The notes beneath the pieces were generated by a model. The model saw only the letters and a list, made by a program, of their open reading frames with translations. It was not told the origin of the DNA and ran no database searches. The position numbers and the translations under genes were made by a program. From the NCBI RefSeq assembly GCF_013155295.1, contig NZ_JABJXT010000005.1, positions 1-64,000 on the forward strand: DNA of 64,000 nt. Direction: 5' to 3'. Below, piece by piece: positions 33,810 through 43,690 of this stretch. Position 1 is the stretch's first letter. The number at the start of each line of letters is the position of its first letter. Origin of the DNA: Pseudogemmobacter hezensis (GTDB lineage Bacteria; Pseudomonadota; Alphaproteobacteria; Rhodobacterales; Rhodobacteraceae).

Positions 33810-34934
33810 TCAGTGCGTGGGCATGGTGCGGCGTGCGATGTCGCACATGAACGCCTCCATATCCCGCGCGATTGCCGCAGTGACGACAGTCGATTTCTTG
33901 CCGCGCTGGCTGAGCTTGCGGCATCTGGCGGTCAGGCGGGACTGCGCCTTCCACGCAATGTCCTGAACCTCTGGTGACTGTTCCTCGAGGATGTAGAGCT
34001 TCCTCTCGCCCGGTCGCGCCTGCAGACGATAGGTCCAAGCACCCTCGATCAGCTTGTGGCGCACACGAGAGTTGCCCGCTCGGGTGATACCGCCGTGGCT
34101 TGTCGTCTTGCCGGTCGAGTATTCGCTCGGCACGAGCCCCAGATAGGCCATCAGCGTCACCGGTGTCTCGAACCGCCGCACATCGTCGATCTCTGCCATG
34201 AAAGTGACGGCGCTGATCAGCGCGACGCCCCGCAGCGCCTGAAGCGCATTCACGGCCGGCGAGAGGGTCCAGTCCGGCACCAGAACCTCGATATGCTTGG
34301 TCAGTCGCTCCAGCCGCTCCGAGGCATTGCGTACCGCCTGCAGCATCTCCTGAAGCGCGATCTGGTGCGCGGGATGGTCGAAGGCCAGGGTCTGCAGCCA
34401 TCGCCGATATCGCATAGTCTAAGGTTTGGAGCGCTGATAGACGCGTCCGTGGCGCAGCACGAAGGCCGAGACGAGCTGGCGCTTGTGGCGCTGATCCTCT
34501 GCGGCGCTTTCCCGGGCCCGGACCAGATCGCGCATCGCCTCGTGCGTCTCGTCAGGGACCCAGACGGAGGCCAGCTCTCCGGCCCGCAGAAGGCGCGCAA
34601 GACGCAGGGCATCAAGTCGATCGGTCTTGACCCGCTCTCCCGCTCTGACCGGGATCAGGGACGGGGCAATCACGCAGCCGGCGCAGCCGGCGGCGCGTAT
34701 CTGGCGGTAAAGACCGTAGCCCGTTGGCCCGGCCTCGTAGCAGGCCGAGATGTCACCGCGCCCGGAAAGCTTCTTTAGCAGCTTGTCGACGGTGGCAGGG
34801 GTATTCTCGAATGTGCCCAGACTGAGCACCTCATCCCCCCGCTCTCCACCCGCGATCGCGACCGCAAGCTTGTCCTTTGACACATCAATTCCAACGTAGG
34901 TCGTTCTATCGGCGTTCAGCATGTCTCTCTCCAT
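33810..34934 (-). pseudogene. IS110-family transposase interrupted by an in-frame TAG
   Basis: A single reading frame of 374 codons with one amber codon at 34421-34419. The first part (VGIDVSKDKLAVAI, then KTDRLDALRLARLL) is the RuvC-like DEDD domain of IS110 transposases; the second part (LRGVALISAVTFMAEIDDVRRFETPVTLMAYLGLVPSEYSTG and ITRAGNSRVRHKLIEGAW) is the transposase_20 domain with its Ser. TAG replaces the Trp of a KPWTMRYRRW-type segment (TGG to TAG). Not split by indels, so recent inactivation. Flanking non-coding parts may hold the guide (bridge) RNA. Confidence 0.85.
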
Positions 34935-35043
34935 CGCAAACGGACGGCACCCGCCGCCCCGCGATCAGATTACAGGCTTATCCGTCAGGCCAGGGCCGGT
35001 GAAAAAGACATGCGGTCTTACTGCAAAGTGGCAAAGGCGCAAG

Positions 35044-35634
35044 CTACACCTGCAGGCTCATCCGAACGCAAACGACCCGGCCGACAGCCACTACCTGTGG
35101 TGGAGTTTCTTGAACCGCTTGAAACCACATGGGACGAGCCGGACAATTTTGGCGCGGCGCTCCGGCTGCATGCCGCCCGCCATGGCTAAACCATTTATCA
35201 TCTCCACAATGCCGTGGTGAGATCCGAAGATGGTGTGCATCGCAGTACCTTGATTGCGTGGGGCAGGGGCGCGAAGGCAGGGGATCGAGGGAGAGCCATT
35301 CCTCGATCCGGATCACATGGGTCCAGTCGTCGCCGAAGTCGTAGAGATAGCTGAAGGCCAATTCCTGCCCTGTGAAATCCGCCAGCCTGACCTCTGAGCA
35401 GTCGAAGATCCTCACTCCACCGAAGCTGTCTTCAAGCTGGCCGGTATCGCCATAGCGCAAGCCGCCGATCCGGATTTCATGCAGATGGCTGTCGGTCCAG
35501 CTGAACGCAGCCTGAAGCACGAGGTGAAGCTTGCCGAGCGTCCAGTCTGTTGGCACGACAAGACGCCGCCAGATAGGCGGCTCGATTTCGGCCAGCGCGA
35601 CATGCAGGCGGACCGCGTTCACCGGCTGGTACAT
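35044..35634 (-). CDS. Plasmid pRiA4b ORF-3 family protein, C-terminus altered
   Basis: 196 residues; the first 125 match the pRiA4b ORF-3-like family: EIEPPIWRRLVVPTDWTLGKLHLVLQAAFSWTDSHLHEIRIGGLRYGD and YLYDFGDDWTHVIRIEEWL. After SLDPLPSRPC the usual family C-terminus is replaced by an unrelated frame; a frame shift around 35250 is likely, because another frame there reads a plausible protein end. The family is found on plasmids and in mobile elements, role unknown. ATG 35634 by homology. Confidence 0.65.
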   Translation of the reverse strand: MYQPVNAVRLHVALAEIEPPIWRRLVVPTDWTLGKLHLVLQAAFSWTDSHLHEIRIGGLRYGDTGQLEDSFGGVRIFDCSEVRLADFTGQELAFSYLYDFGDDWTHVIRIEEWLSLDPLPSRPCPTQSRYCDAHHLRISPRHCGDDKWFSHGGRHAAGAPRQNCPARPMWFQAVQETPPQVVAVGRVVCVRMSLQV

Positions 35635-36224
35635 GGCGGATGCTTCCTGATCAGATCGCGAAATCCTCAAGCGACTTGCCGGATGACAGCGCGTCTGCGA
35701 TCCATGCCGGTTACCGCCGTTGCCGCCTGTAGGGTTGTCACCTCCGGCGGGATCGTCTCGGCGAAAGGCATGGCGGGCAGGTCGTGGATGCGATTGACCG
35801 TGCTCAGCGTCAGCGAGGGCCAACGGAACTGCCAGGTGCCGTCGGGCGATGGCGATTGGTCGAGAACGAAGGCTTGCCTCCGAATATCGAGCCCGAACTT
35901 TCGAAGATGACAGGCGGAACACAGGTCGGCCTGCCATCGGCGATCACGACGATCTCGGCCTCTCGTATCACCCGCATGGGCTATCCATCCAATCCTCGCA
36001 GATCAAAATGCAGATCGCGCCATTCGCCACAATATTGCTGCTCAAAAAACGGGCATCCAAGAAATTTGGCATTGGATGCTAAAAATTACCCGGAAAAGGC
36101 GCGCCAGATTTCACTTTGGCGGTGGCTGGCTTAGAAATCGCAACCCCATGCTGCACACATCCCAGTATGTTCGTTCTCGATTGCTCAATGTGGGCTATCC
36201 GCCCCACCATAGACAGGCCGAGCC
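35635..36224. other. Gap with no recognised gene
   Basis: 590 bases between the pRiA4b-type ORF and the aminotransferase fragment. Several weak frames exist on both strands, none with recognised motifs. Likely decayed DNA between IS insertions. Confidence 0.35.
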
Positions 36225-36530
36225 ATGAGCCCCGCCATGCCGGTCTTCATTCTTCAGCAGAACAGCACCCCCGCATCCGAAACTGAGCGCGCACTCTTAT
36301 GGAAACCCTGGATGGGGGAAGATATGGTCAAGCTGCGCCATGCTGAAGCGAAGGGTTGGCATGACGGGCGGATCGGGGCGTGGACGAACCTCGCATTCAT
36401 CCGGGCTCGATGGCGCTGCACCATGTCCCGGAAATCTTCAAGGATCACCACCCGTCTGCGGACCACGCTGACCGGCATCCAGTTCGGCCGCGTGCCCGAT
36501 CCGCATGGGTGGTTCGACCGCATGTTCTAA
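36225..36530 (+). pseudogene. Branched-chain aminotransferase-like N-terminal fragment
   Basis: The frame reads VFILQQNSTPASETERALL..GEDMVKLRHAEAKGWHDGRIGAWTNLAF, then a one-base shift near 36402 gives HPGSMALHHVPEIF in the next frame. Together this resembles the first 70 residues of IlvE-type aminotransferases (GWHD.R...GP..L.PAS..LHY..EIFEG). The active-site Lys region is absent. The frame's remaining C-terminus has no relation. Confidence 0.5.
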
Positions 36531-36568
36531 GCCGCAAACCGAAGACGATTGAATAGAGACGAATACGC

Positions 36569-37516
36569 ATGACTTCTGCTCCAGCCCCCTCCCATTGCGA
36601 TCAAGATCAGCCCATCGGCTTCATCGGCCTCGGTGTCATGGGACAGCCCATGGCGCTGAACCTCGCCAGGGCCGGAACGCCTCTGATTGTCTGGAACCGA
36701 TCGCCGGAAGCGGTCGAGCCGTTGCGCGTGGCGGGCGCGGCGGTCGCCGGGTCGGTCGCCGAGGTGTTCGCGTGCGCGCGGATCGTGATCCTGATGCTGG
36801 TCAACGAGGCGGCGCTGGATTCCGTGCTGGAACGCGGCACGCCCGGTTTTCAGGAACTCGTCTCTGGCTCAGTGGTGGTGTCGATGGGGTCGAACCCGCC
36901 CGACTACTCGAAGGCGCTGGCTGCCGAGATCGAGGCAGCGGGCGGGCGCTACGTCGAGGCTCCGGTCTCCGGTTCGCGCAAGCCCGCCGAGGCGGGTCAA
37001 CTGGTCGCCATGCTCGGCGGCGACCCCGGGACGGTCGCGAAGGTCGCGCCGCTGCTGGCCCCGATGTGCCGCGAAACCGTCATCTGCGGCCCGGCGGGCA
37101 GCGCGCTGATGCTCAAGCTTGCCGTCAACCTCTATCTCAACACCATGCTGGCCGGGCTTGCCGAGGCGATGCATTTCGCCGGCCGCAACGGCCTCGACCT
37201 GTCCACGTTCAAGGCCGCCCTCGACGCCGGGCCGATGGCCTGCGACGTGACACGGGTGAAAATCCCGATGCTGGCGGCGCGGGATTTCTCCGTGCAGGCG
37301 GCGACGGCCGATGCCTTCAACAGCACAGGCCTGATCGCCGATGCGGCGCGCGCGGCCGGGCTTGCAACCCCGCTGCTCGACATCAGCCGCGCGCTCTATG
37401 GCGAGAGCGTGGACCTCGGCAATGGCCGCCTCGACATGGTGTCGGTGATCGAGGCCATCGAAGCGCGCACGGCGGCGCTGGACGGCAGCGACGCCGCCCC
37501 CGGCGCATCGCGTTGA
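36569..37516 (+). CDS. NAD(P)-dependent beta-hydroxyacid dehydrogenase (HIBADH/GarR family)
   Basis: 315-residue dehydrogenase. The Rossmann motif GFIGLGVMGQPMALNLARAG (near residue 17), the substrate loop VEAPVSGSRKPAEAGQLVAMLGG, and the catalytic Lys in LKLAVNLYLN are all present. Related enzymes oxidise 3-hydroxyisobutyrate or tartronate semialdehyde. 13 bases before an AEC transporter gene, so they probably form an operon for uptake or export and oxidation of a hydroxyacid, possibly controlled by the Lrp-type gene further on. Confidence 0.88.
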   Translation: MTSAPAPSHCDQDQPIGFIGLGVMGQPMALNLARAGTPLIVWNRSPEAVEPLRVAGAAVAGSVAEVFACARIVILMLVNEAALDSVLERGTPGFQELVSGSVVVSMGSNPPDYSKALAAEIEAAGGRYVEAPVSGSRKPAEAGQLVAMLGGDPGTVAKVAPLLAPMCRETVICGPAGSALMLKLAVNLYLNTMLAGLAEAMHFAGRNGLDLSTFKAALDAGPMACDVTRVKIPMLAARDFSVQAATADAFNSTGLIADAARAAGLATPLLDISRALYGESVDLGNGRLDMVSVIEAIEARTAALDGSDAAPGASR

Positions 37517-37529
37517 CCGGACCCCGCCC

Positions 37530-38468
37530 GTGCTCGCCGCGCTTCAGATCGTTTCGCCGATCTTCGCCCTCATCTTCGTTGGCTGGCTCGCCGGGAAGAC
37601 GGCGATCCTCGGGCCGCATGCCACGGCCGAGATCAACCGCTTCGTCGTCTGGCTGGCGCTGCCCGCGCTGCTCTTCAACGTGATCGCCGGTTCCGACTGG
37701 AACGACCTGTGGCAGCCCGATTTCATCGCGGCCTATACCGCCAGCGCGGCGCTCAGCATGGCGGCCGGGCTCGCCGTGTCCTTCTGGCGCAACCGGCACC
37801 TGGCGGACGCCGCCATCGAAGGGCTCAATGCCGGCTATGCCAATATCGGCTTCGTCGGCTTTCCCATCGTCCTGCTGGCGCTCGGTCCCGACGCGCTGGT
37901 GCCGGCGACCATCGGCTCCATCATCACCATGTGCGTCATCTTCGCCGCCGCCATCGTGCTGGTCGAGGCGGGCTTGCAGGCCGAACGGCAGCCGCTTCGG
38001 CTCGTCCTCAAGGTCGGGGCCACGCTGATCCGCAATCCCATTCTCATGGCTTCCGCGACGGCCTTCGTGTTTCCGGTCACGGGGATGGTCGTGCCTGCGC
38101 CGGCGAAAACCTTCCTGACGCTGCTCGGCAACGCGGCCGCCCCTTGCGCGCTTGTCGCCCTGGGCCTGTTCCTCGCCGCGCGCAAACCGGCGAACGGCCG
38201 CGCCTCCCAGGCCATGACGGTCTTCCTGATCCTGTGCAAGCTCGTCCTCCAGCCCGCCCTGGCCTGGCTGCTGGCCGTCCATGTCTTCGGCCTGTCGTCC
38301 TTCGCCACGCTTGCCGTCGTCCTGCTTGCGGCTCTTCCCGCCGGAACCGGCTCCTTCATGCTCGCCGAGTTTTACAAGCGGGACCCGCAAGTGTCCTCCC
38401 ACGTCATCATCTTCTCGACACTGGCTTCGACCGTCACGCTCGCGATCATCCTCGCCGTGATGGCCTAG
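37530..38468 (+). CDS. AEC family (auxin efflux carrier) transporter
   Basis: 312-residue integral membrane protein with about ten helices in two five-helix halves: LQIVSPIFALIFVGWLAGKTAILGPHATAEINRFVVWLALPALLFNVIA at the start, then NAGYANIGFVGFPIVLLALG, and the end AALPAGTGSFMLAEFYKRDPQVSSHVIIFSTLAS. AEC members move malonate, malate or other organic anions. Start is GTG 37530, directly before the first helix. Coupled to the dehydrogenase gene upstream. Confidence 0.9.
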   Translation: MLAALQIVSPIFALIFVGWLAGKTAILGPHATAEINRFVVWLALPALLFNVIAGSDWNDLWQPDFIAAYTASAALSMAAGLAVSFWRNRHLADAAIEGLNAGYANIGFVGFPIVLLALGPDALVPATIGSIITMCVIFAAAIVLVEAGLQAERQPLRLVLKVGATLIRNPILMASATAFVFPVTGMVVPAPAKTFLTLLGNAAAPCALVALGLFLAARKPANGRASQAMTVFLILCKLVLQPALAWLLAVHVFGLSSFATLAVVLLAALPAGTGSFMLAEFYKRDPQVSSHVIIFSTLASTVTLAIILAVMA

Positions 38469-38711
38469 CACCTTCAGAGCCTTCGATCACCATGTGGACG
38501 CGCAGCCCACGGACCTGTTCGAGGATCAGGTCGCGACGATTGCGATTTCCTCGGTGCCGCGCGCGGCATCAGCAGGATAGTCGATCCCCATCGGCGTGGC
38601 GGTAACGAATGCACGACCCCTGATGCCGATTTCCCGGATATTATGGTATATAGTGCCACATTGCTTCGTATTCGTGATGGCTGGAGCCGGCTGTCACTGT
38701 ATATTGAGCGG

Positions 38712-39173
38712 ATGAGCAAACTGGACGACATAGACCGCCGCATCCTTCGCGCCCTCCAGCAGGATGGCCGAATGCAGAATATCGAACTAGCCGCCAAGGT
38801 CGGCCTGTCGCCGTCACCCTGCCTGCGTCGCGTGAAGATGCTGGAAGACGCCGGCATCATCCGCCGCTACGTCGCGCTTCTCGATGCGTCGAAGATCGAC
38901 ATGGGACTGACTGTCTTCGCCCGCGTCTGGCTGACTGGCCAGCACGTGGAGACTGTGGACCACTTTACCAACGAAATCGAAGCTCTGCCGCAGGTCGTTG
39001 AATGTCATCTGATGGCTGGCGACTGCGATTTCCTGCTGCGTGTGGTCGCGCGCGATCTGGACGATTACCGGAAGTTCCAGATCAATCACCTGACGCGCAT
39101 CAAGGGCGTACAGAGCGTGAAGACCGAAATCCCCATGCAGAACATCAAGCTCACTTCGGAACTGCCGCTATAG
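38712..39173 (+). CDS. Lrp/AsnC family transcriptional regulator
   Basis: 153-residue Lrp/AsnC regulator: an N-terminal helix-turn-helix (LDDIDRRILRALQQDGRMQNIELAAKVGLSPSPCLRRVKMLEDAGIIRRY) and a C-terminal RAM ligand domain (VVECHLMAGDCDFLLRVVARDLDDYRKF). ATG 38712 by homology. The 240 bases before it (38469-38711) hold a minus-strand frame ending in ARGTEEIAIVAT that could be a gene remnant, but no family was recognised. Likely regulates the neighbouring dehydrogenase/transporter pair. Confidence 0.9.
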   Translation: MSKLDDIDRRILRALQQDGRMQNIELAAKVGLSPSPCLRRVKMLEDAGIIRRYVALLDASKIDMGLTVFARVWLTGQHVETVDHFTNEIEALPQVVECHLMAGDCDFLLRVVARDLDDYRKFQINHLTRIKGVQSVKTEIPMQNIKLTSELPL

Positions 39174-39318
39174 GCATTTCTACGATCATTGCGTAAAAGG
39201 GTTCGACAACCGCCCTCCACCGTGTTTGCGCCCGGTTGCAACAAGCCCTCATTCAGTACGCGCTGAAAATCTTGAGAGGTCTGCTGGGAATCGCCTTTCC
39301 GCGTTTCGCCGCGCTTCG

Positions 39319-42300
39319 TCAACAACATGATGGTCCTTTATCGGTCACGCGGCTGTCTGGCGGCGGCAAAGCAGGGCCAAGCTCGGCGAGATAGCGCCTT
39401 CGCAGGAATCTCGCGACACGCCTTGAAAACCCGTCGATGTAGGACAGGATCACCGGCACCACGATCAGCGTGAGGACGGTCGAGCTGATCAGCCCGCCGA
39501 TCACCGCATGGGCCATCGGCGCGCGCTGCGCCCCGCCGCCGCCCACGGCCAGCGCCAGGGGGATCATGCCCACGATCATCGCCAGCGTGGTCATGACGAT
39601 GGGCCGGAACCGGATCGCGCCGGCATTGACCAGCGCCTCGTTCAGCGGCAGGCCGCGCCTGCGCTCTCGGTTCGCGAAATCCACCAGCAGGATGCCGTTC
39701 TTGGTGACGAGCCCCATCAGCATGATGAAGCCGATCAGCGAGAACATGTTGATCGTGCTGCCCGCGACCATCAGGCCGAGCAGCACGCCGACCAGCGACA
39801 GCGGCAGCGCCGCCATGATGGCGATGGGTTGCAGGAAGCTGCCGAACTGCGAGGCCAGCACGATATAGATGAAGGTCACGGCCATCAGGAGCGCGGTTAT
39901 CATGTGGCCGATGGTTTCCTGCATGGTCGAGGAATCGCCGCCGAACTGGATGCGATAGCCCGGGGGCAGGTCGAGCGTGGCGATCAGGGTTTCCAGATCG
40001 GTGGTGGCATCGCCCAGCACGCGGCCGGAGATGTCGGCCGAGATCTGCACCTCGCGCGTCATGTCGAGGCGGCGGATTTCCGAGGCGGTGGCGACCCGGG
40101 CGAACCCGGCGACCTGATCGAGCCGGACCATCGCCGGGGTGCCATTGGCATCCGTCCCGCCGGTCGTGAGCATCAGATCGCCGAGCGCATCGGTATCCGC
40201 GCGCCGCTCGGCCGGCAGGCGGACCACGACATCATGGGTCTCGCCCAGAGGATCGGTCCAGGTGGTGACCTCCTCGCCGCCGATCAGGGGCGCGAGGGCG
40301 GCGCCAATCCGGTGGATGCCGAGGCCCAGATCGCTGGCGGCCTCGCGCCGCAGCCGCACCGCGATGACGCTGCTCGCCGCATCGGCGCTGGAGGCGATGT
40401 CGACCATGCCGGGAATCCCGCGCATCCCTTCCATCAGCCCGGCCGCGATCCGCTCCAGTTCCGTCTGGTTGTCGCCGAGGACGCTGAGCCGGATCGGGCT
40501 GTCGCCGCCGCCGAGCCCCTGCTGCACGATGGCGATCTCGATCCCCGGGATGACCGAGAGACGCTCCCGGATCGGATCGGCCAGCATGACGGGGGTGCGT
40601 TCGCGTTCCTCCTGCGGCACGAGGCCGACGAGGATGGCGGCGCGATGCTTGCCGGTGGCGGTGCCGGTGTTGACGGTGGAATAGAGCGTATCGACCTCGG
40701 GGAATTCGCGCAGCGCCGCCTCGATCTGCCCGACCTTGGCGGCGGTATAGTCGAGCGAGGAGCCGACCGGGGTCTGCACATTGATCTGGAAGCGCCCCTC
40801 GTCGGCCCGGGGCGTGAACTCTGCCCCGACCAGCGGCACCATGAAGAGGCTGCCGATGAAGATACCCACGGTCGCAGTCAGCGTGACGAGGCGATGGCGC
40901 AGGGTCCAGCCGATCAGGCGGCGGTAGCCGCCGGCCAGCCGCTCGAAGCCATGCTCGAACCGCGCGATCAGGCGGCCGATGGGCCCGCGCTTCGCATCGG
41001 GTTGGGAGTCCGGGTCATACCAGACGCTCGACAGCATCGGGTCGAGCGTGAAGGCCACGAAGAGCGAGATCAGCACGGCCGCCGAAACGGTCACGCCGAA
41101 TTCGTAGAAGAAGCGCCCGACGATCCCGTCCATGAAGGCCACGGGCAGGAAGACCGCGACGATGGTGGCGGTCGTCGCCAGCACCGCGAGGCCGATCTCG
41201 CCCGTGCCGTCGAGCGCGGCCTGAAGGTGCGACTTGCCCATGTGCAGGTGGCGGGTGATGTTTTCGCGCACCACGATGGCGTCATCGACCAGAATGCCGA
41301 TGGAAAGCGTCAACGCCAGCAGGCTCAGCGTGTTCAGCGTGAAGCCCAGCATCGAGATCACCGCCAGCGTGCCGATCATGGCGATGGGCAGGGTCAGGCC
41401 GGTGATCACCGTGCTGCGCCATGAGTTCAGGAACAGGAAGACGATGGCGACGGCCAGCGCCGCGCCCTCGATCAGCGTGGCCTGCACCTGCGCGACGGAT
41501 TCGCGGATCGGCAGCGAGGCATCGGTGACCACGCTGAGCATGACGCCGCTCGCGGCGAGTTCGTCGTTCAACCGGTCCAGGCGCGCGATCACGTCGTCGA
41601 CCACCTGCACGGTATTGGCATCCTGCACCTTGACGATGTCGAGCGCGAGCGCGGGCTGACCGTCATAGAGCGCGAGGCTCTCGGCATCGGCAGCCCCGTC
41701 CGAGACGGTCGCGACATCGCGCAGATAGACCGGCCCGCCGCCGCGCCGCGCCACGATCATGTCGAGGAAATCGGCGGGCGCGTCGATCCGGCCCTGCACC
41801 TGGATGCCCAGATCGGAGAAGCCGGTCACCAGGCTTCCGGCGGGCCGGTTCTGGTTGCCCTCGCGCAGCGCCGCCAGCACCTCGTCGATGCCCACGGACA
41901 GCGCGCGCATCCGGGTTTCGTCGATGGTGATATCGACCTGCTTCGTGCGGCCACCGACAAGCGTGACCTGGCCGACGCCGGAGACGGTGGTCAGCTGCCG
42001 GACGATGCGCTGCTCGGTCAGGGCGGTCAGCCCGGCGGTATCGAAGCGCGGGCCGCTGACGGCGATGGACAGGATCGGCTGGTCAGAGGGGTTGAAGCGC
42101 GAGACCACGGGCTTGTCGACATCATCCGCGAAACTCGCCTCCAGTGGCGCGAGCTTGTCGCGGACCTGCTGCACCGCCGCCGGCCCCGCCACGTCGAGCC
42201 GGAACTCGGCCACCACCACTGATCGGCCCTCATAGGAGGTCGAGGTGACCTGATCGAGCCCGCTGACGGTGTTGATCGCCTCTTCGATGGGTTTCGAGAC

Positions 42301-42486
42301 TTCGGTTTCGACCGTCTCGGGCGTGGCGCCGGGATAGGTGGTCATGACGACCACGATCGGCACATCGACATTGGGATACTGATCCAGCCCCAGCCGGGGA
42401 TAGGAGAAGGCGCCGAAGACCACCAGCGCCACCATCATCATGGTGGCGAAGACGGGATGCGCGACCGAGATGCGGGTGAGGAACAT
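39319..42486 (-). CDS. RND efflux transporter permease (AcrB/HAE1 type)
   Basis: 1055-residue inner-membrane pump subunit, proton driven, working as a trimer with an adaptor. Start MFLTRISVAHPVFATMMMVALVVFG is typical. Key parts: porter domain QYPNVDVPIVVVMTTYPGATPETVE, the central helix with the proton-relay Asp pair LSIGILVDDAIVVRENITRH (near residue 400), LPVAFMDGIVGRFFYEFGVTV, and the second-half helices near MLMGLVTKNGILLVDFANRER. Last gene of a six-gene efflux block; 3 bases after the adaptor gene. No TolC-like outer membrane gene nearby. Confidence 0.95.
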   Translation of the reverse strand: MFLTRISVAHPVFATMMMVALVVFGAFSYPRLGLDQYPNVDVPIVVVMTTYPGATPETVETEVSKPIEEAINTVSGLDQVTSTSYEGRSVVVAEFRLDVAGPAAVQQVRDKLAPLEASFADDVDKPVVSRFNPSDQPILSIAVSGPRFDTAGLTALTEQRIVRQLTTVSGVGQVTLVGGRTKQVDITIDETRMRALSVGIDEVLAALREGNQNRPAGSLVTGFSDLGIQVQGRIDAPADFLDMIVARRGGGPVYLRDVATVSDGAADAESLALYDGQPALALDIVKVQDANTVQVVDDVIARLDRLNDELAASGVMLSVVTDASLPIRESVAQVQATLIEGAALAVAIVFLFLNSWRSTVITGLTLPIAMIGTLAVISMLGFTLNTLSLLALTLSIGILVDDAIVVRENITRHLHMGKSHLQAALDGTGEIGLAVLATTATIVAVFLPVAFMDGIVGRFFYEFGVTVSAAVLISLFVAFTLDPMLSSVWYDPDSQPDAKRGPIGRLIARFEHGFERLAGGYRRLIGWTLRHRLVTLTATVGIFIGSLFMVPLVGAEFTPRADEGRFQINVQTPVGSSLDYTAAKVGQIEAALREFPEVDTLYSTVNTGTATGKHRAAILVGLVPQEERERTPVMLADPIRERLSVIPGIEIAIVQQGLGGGDSPIRLSVLGDNQTELERIAAGLMEGMRGIPGMVDIASSADAASSVIAVRLRREAASDLGLGIHRIGAALAPLIGGEEVTTWTDPLGETHDVVVRLPAERRADTDALGDLMLTTGGTDANGTPAMVRLDQVAGFARVATASEIRRLDMTREVQISADISGRVLGDATTDLETLIATLDLPPGYRIQFGGDSSTMQETIGHMITALLMAVTFIYIVLASQFGSFLQPIAIMAALPLSLVGVLLGLMVAGSTINMFSLIGFIMLMGLVTKNGILLVDFANRERRRGLPLNEALVNAGAIRFRPIVMTTLAMIVGMIPLALAVGGGGAQRAPMAHAVIGGLISSTVLTLIVVPVILSYIDGFSRRVARFLRRRYLAELGPALPPPDSRVTDKGPSCC

Positions 42487-42489
42487 CCG

Positions 42490-43632
42490 TCAGCCCCCCG
42501 AGGCTTCGGCCAGCGCGCCGTCGCCGAGACCCGGAAGCGGGGCGATGAGGATCGTGTCGCCCGCTGCGATCCCTTCGCGGATCTCGATCTGCCCGCCGCT
42601 CCACGTGGCGCCGGTCACGACGGGACGGCGCTCGAGCCGCCCCTCGGCCAGCCGGAGCACATAGGCCCCTGCCTCATCCTCGCGCAGCGCGGTCTCGGGC
42701 AAGGCCAGCACATCGGTGCGTTCCTCGACAAGGATCGTGCCCGTTGCGAACATGCCGCCCCGCAGCCGCCCGTCCGGGTTCACGAGCCCGATATGGACCG
42801 CGATGAAGCGCGAGCCGTCGTTCGCGACCGGATTGATGCGCAGGACAGTGCCCCTGACCGTCTCGCCCTCCAGCCCGTCGATGCGCAGTTCGGCCGACTG
42901 GCCGGTGGCGAGACAGGACACGTCACGCGTGGCGATGAGGACCCGCGCTTCCAGCCGGGACGGATCGACCAGCGTCATCAACTCGGCCTCGGCGGCGGCG
43001 CGCTCGCCGATATCCACATTGCGGCTGGCGACCACCCCGTCGAAGGGCGCGCGGATTTCAGCATCGCGCAAGGCCGCTCGCGCGATCCCGGCCTGGGCCC
43101 TGAGGCCATCGAGCTGCGCCTGCAAGACTGCCGCTTCGCGACGCGCCTGGTCGAGCTGGTCCTGCGAGGCGATGGTGCGTTCGGCCAGACGCTCGATCCG
43201 GTCGAGCGCCTGCCGCGCGAAGAGAAGCCGGGCCTCGGTCGCGTCGATCTCGCTTTGCCGCAGCGCCAGCGTGGCCGCGAGGTCTTCGGTGTCGAACCGC
43301 ACCAGCAGATCCCCGGCCTTGACCGCTTCACCCTCGCGCGCCCCAAGCTCAACGACAACGCCCGCGGACCGCGCGCGCAGGATGACGCGCTGCACCGGCT
43401 GGACCTCGCCGCTCACGGTCAGGCGCTCGGCGATGGTTGCGGGCGTGGCGCGAAGAACCTCGCGCGGCAGGAGTTGCATCACGGGCTGCGCAGGCGGCAC
43501 GGCCGCCTGCGCTCCGGCTGTCGTGTCGACGCCCTGCGACGCGCCATCTGACGACACCAGAAGGGTGGAGGCGAGATAGAGACCGGCCCCCGTCATTGCG
43601 ACCAGCGCGAGGGATCGTATCCAGATAGTCAT
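42490..43632 (-). CDS. RND efflux periplasmic adaptor subunit (MFP)
   Basis: 380-residue membrane fusion protein. An N-terminal anchor (IRSLALVAMTGAGLYLASTLLV), a barrel-sandwich half-motif (VSGEVQPVQRVILRARSAGVVVELGAREGEAVKAGDLLVRFD), a helical hairpin (LRQSEIDATEARLLFARQALDRIERLAERTIASQDQLDQARREAAVLQAQLDGL), the second lipoyl half (IRAPFDGVVASRNVDIGERA) and a beta-barrel. It connects the RND permease to an outer-membrane channel. 58 bases after the ABC permease gene. Confidence 0.93.
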   Translation of the reverse strand: MTIWIRSLALVAMTGAGLYLASTLLVSSDGASQGVDTTAGAQAAVPPAQPVMQLLPREVLRATPATIAERLTVSGEVQPVQRVILRARSAGVVVELGAREGEAVKAGDLLVRFDTEDLAATLALRQSEIDATEARLLFARQALDRIERLAERTIASQDQLDQARREAAVLQAQLDGLRAQAGIARAALRDAEIRAPFDGVVASRNVDIGERAAAEAELMTLVDPSRLEARVLIATRDVSCLATGQSAELRIDGLEGETVRGTVLRINPVANDGSRFIAVHIGLVNPDGRLRGGMFATGTILVEERTDVLALPETALREDEAGAYVLRLAEGRLERRPVVTGATWSGGQIEIREGIAAGDTILIAPLPGLGDGALAEASGG

Positions 43633-43690
43633 CCTGCGTCTCCTCCTGCTCGTGATCTGGTAGTGTCTGATGGTTTCGGGGTGAGGAAGA

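Noticed and set aside
36595-37683. 362-residue plus-strand ORF in a second frame of the dehydrogenase
   Set aside because: Arg/Gly-rich out-of-frame shadow; the dehydrogenase frame carries all motifs.
38469-38640. Minus-strand coding remnant upstream of the Lrp-type gene
   Set aside because: The frame IGIRGRAFVTATPMGIDYPA looks protein-like but no family could be named and it is only about 45 codons, so it is mentioned under the Lrp entry and not called.
39508-41424. 638-residue plus-strand ORF
   Set aside because: Antisense to the RND pump gene, His/Arg/Gly/Asp-rich shadow of a GC-biased frame without any motif.
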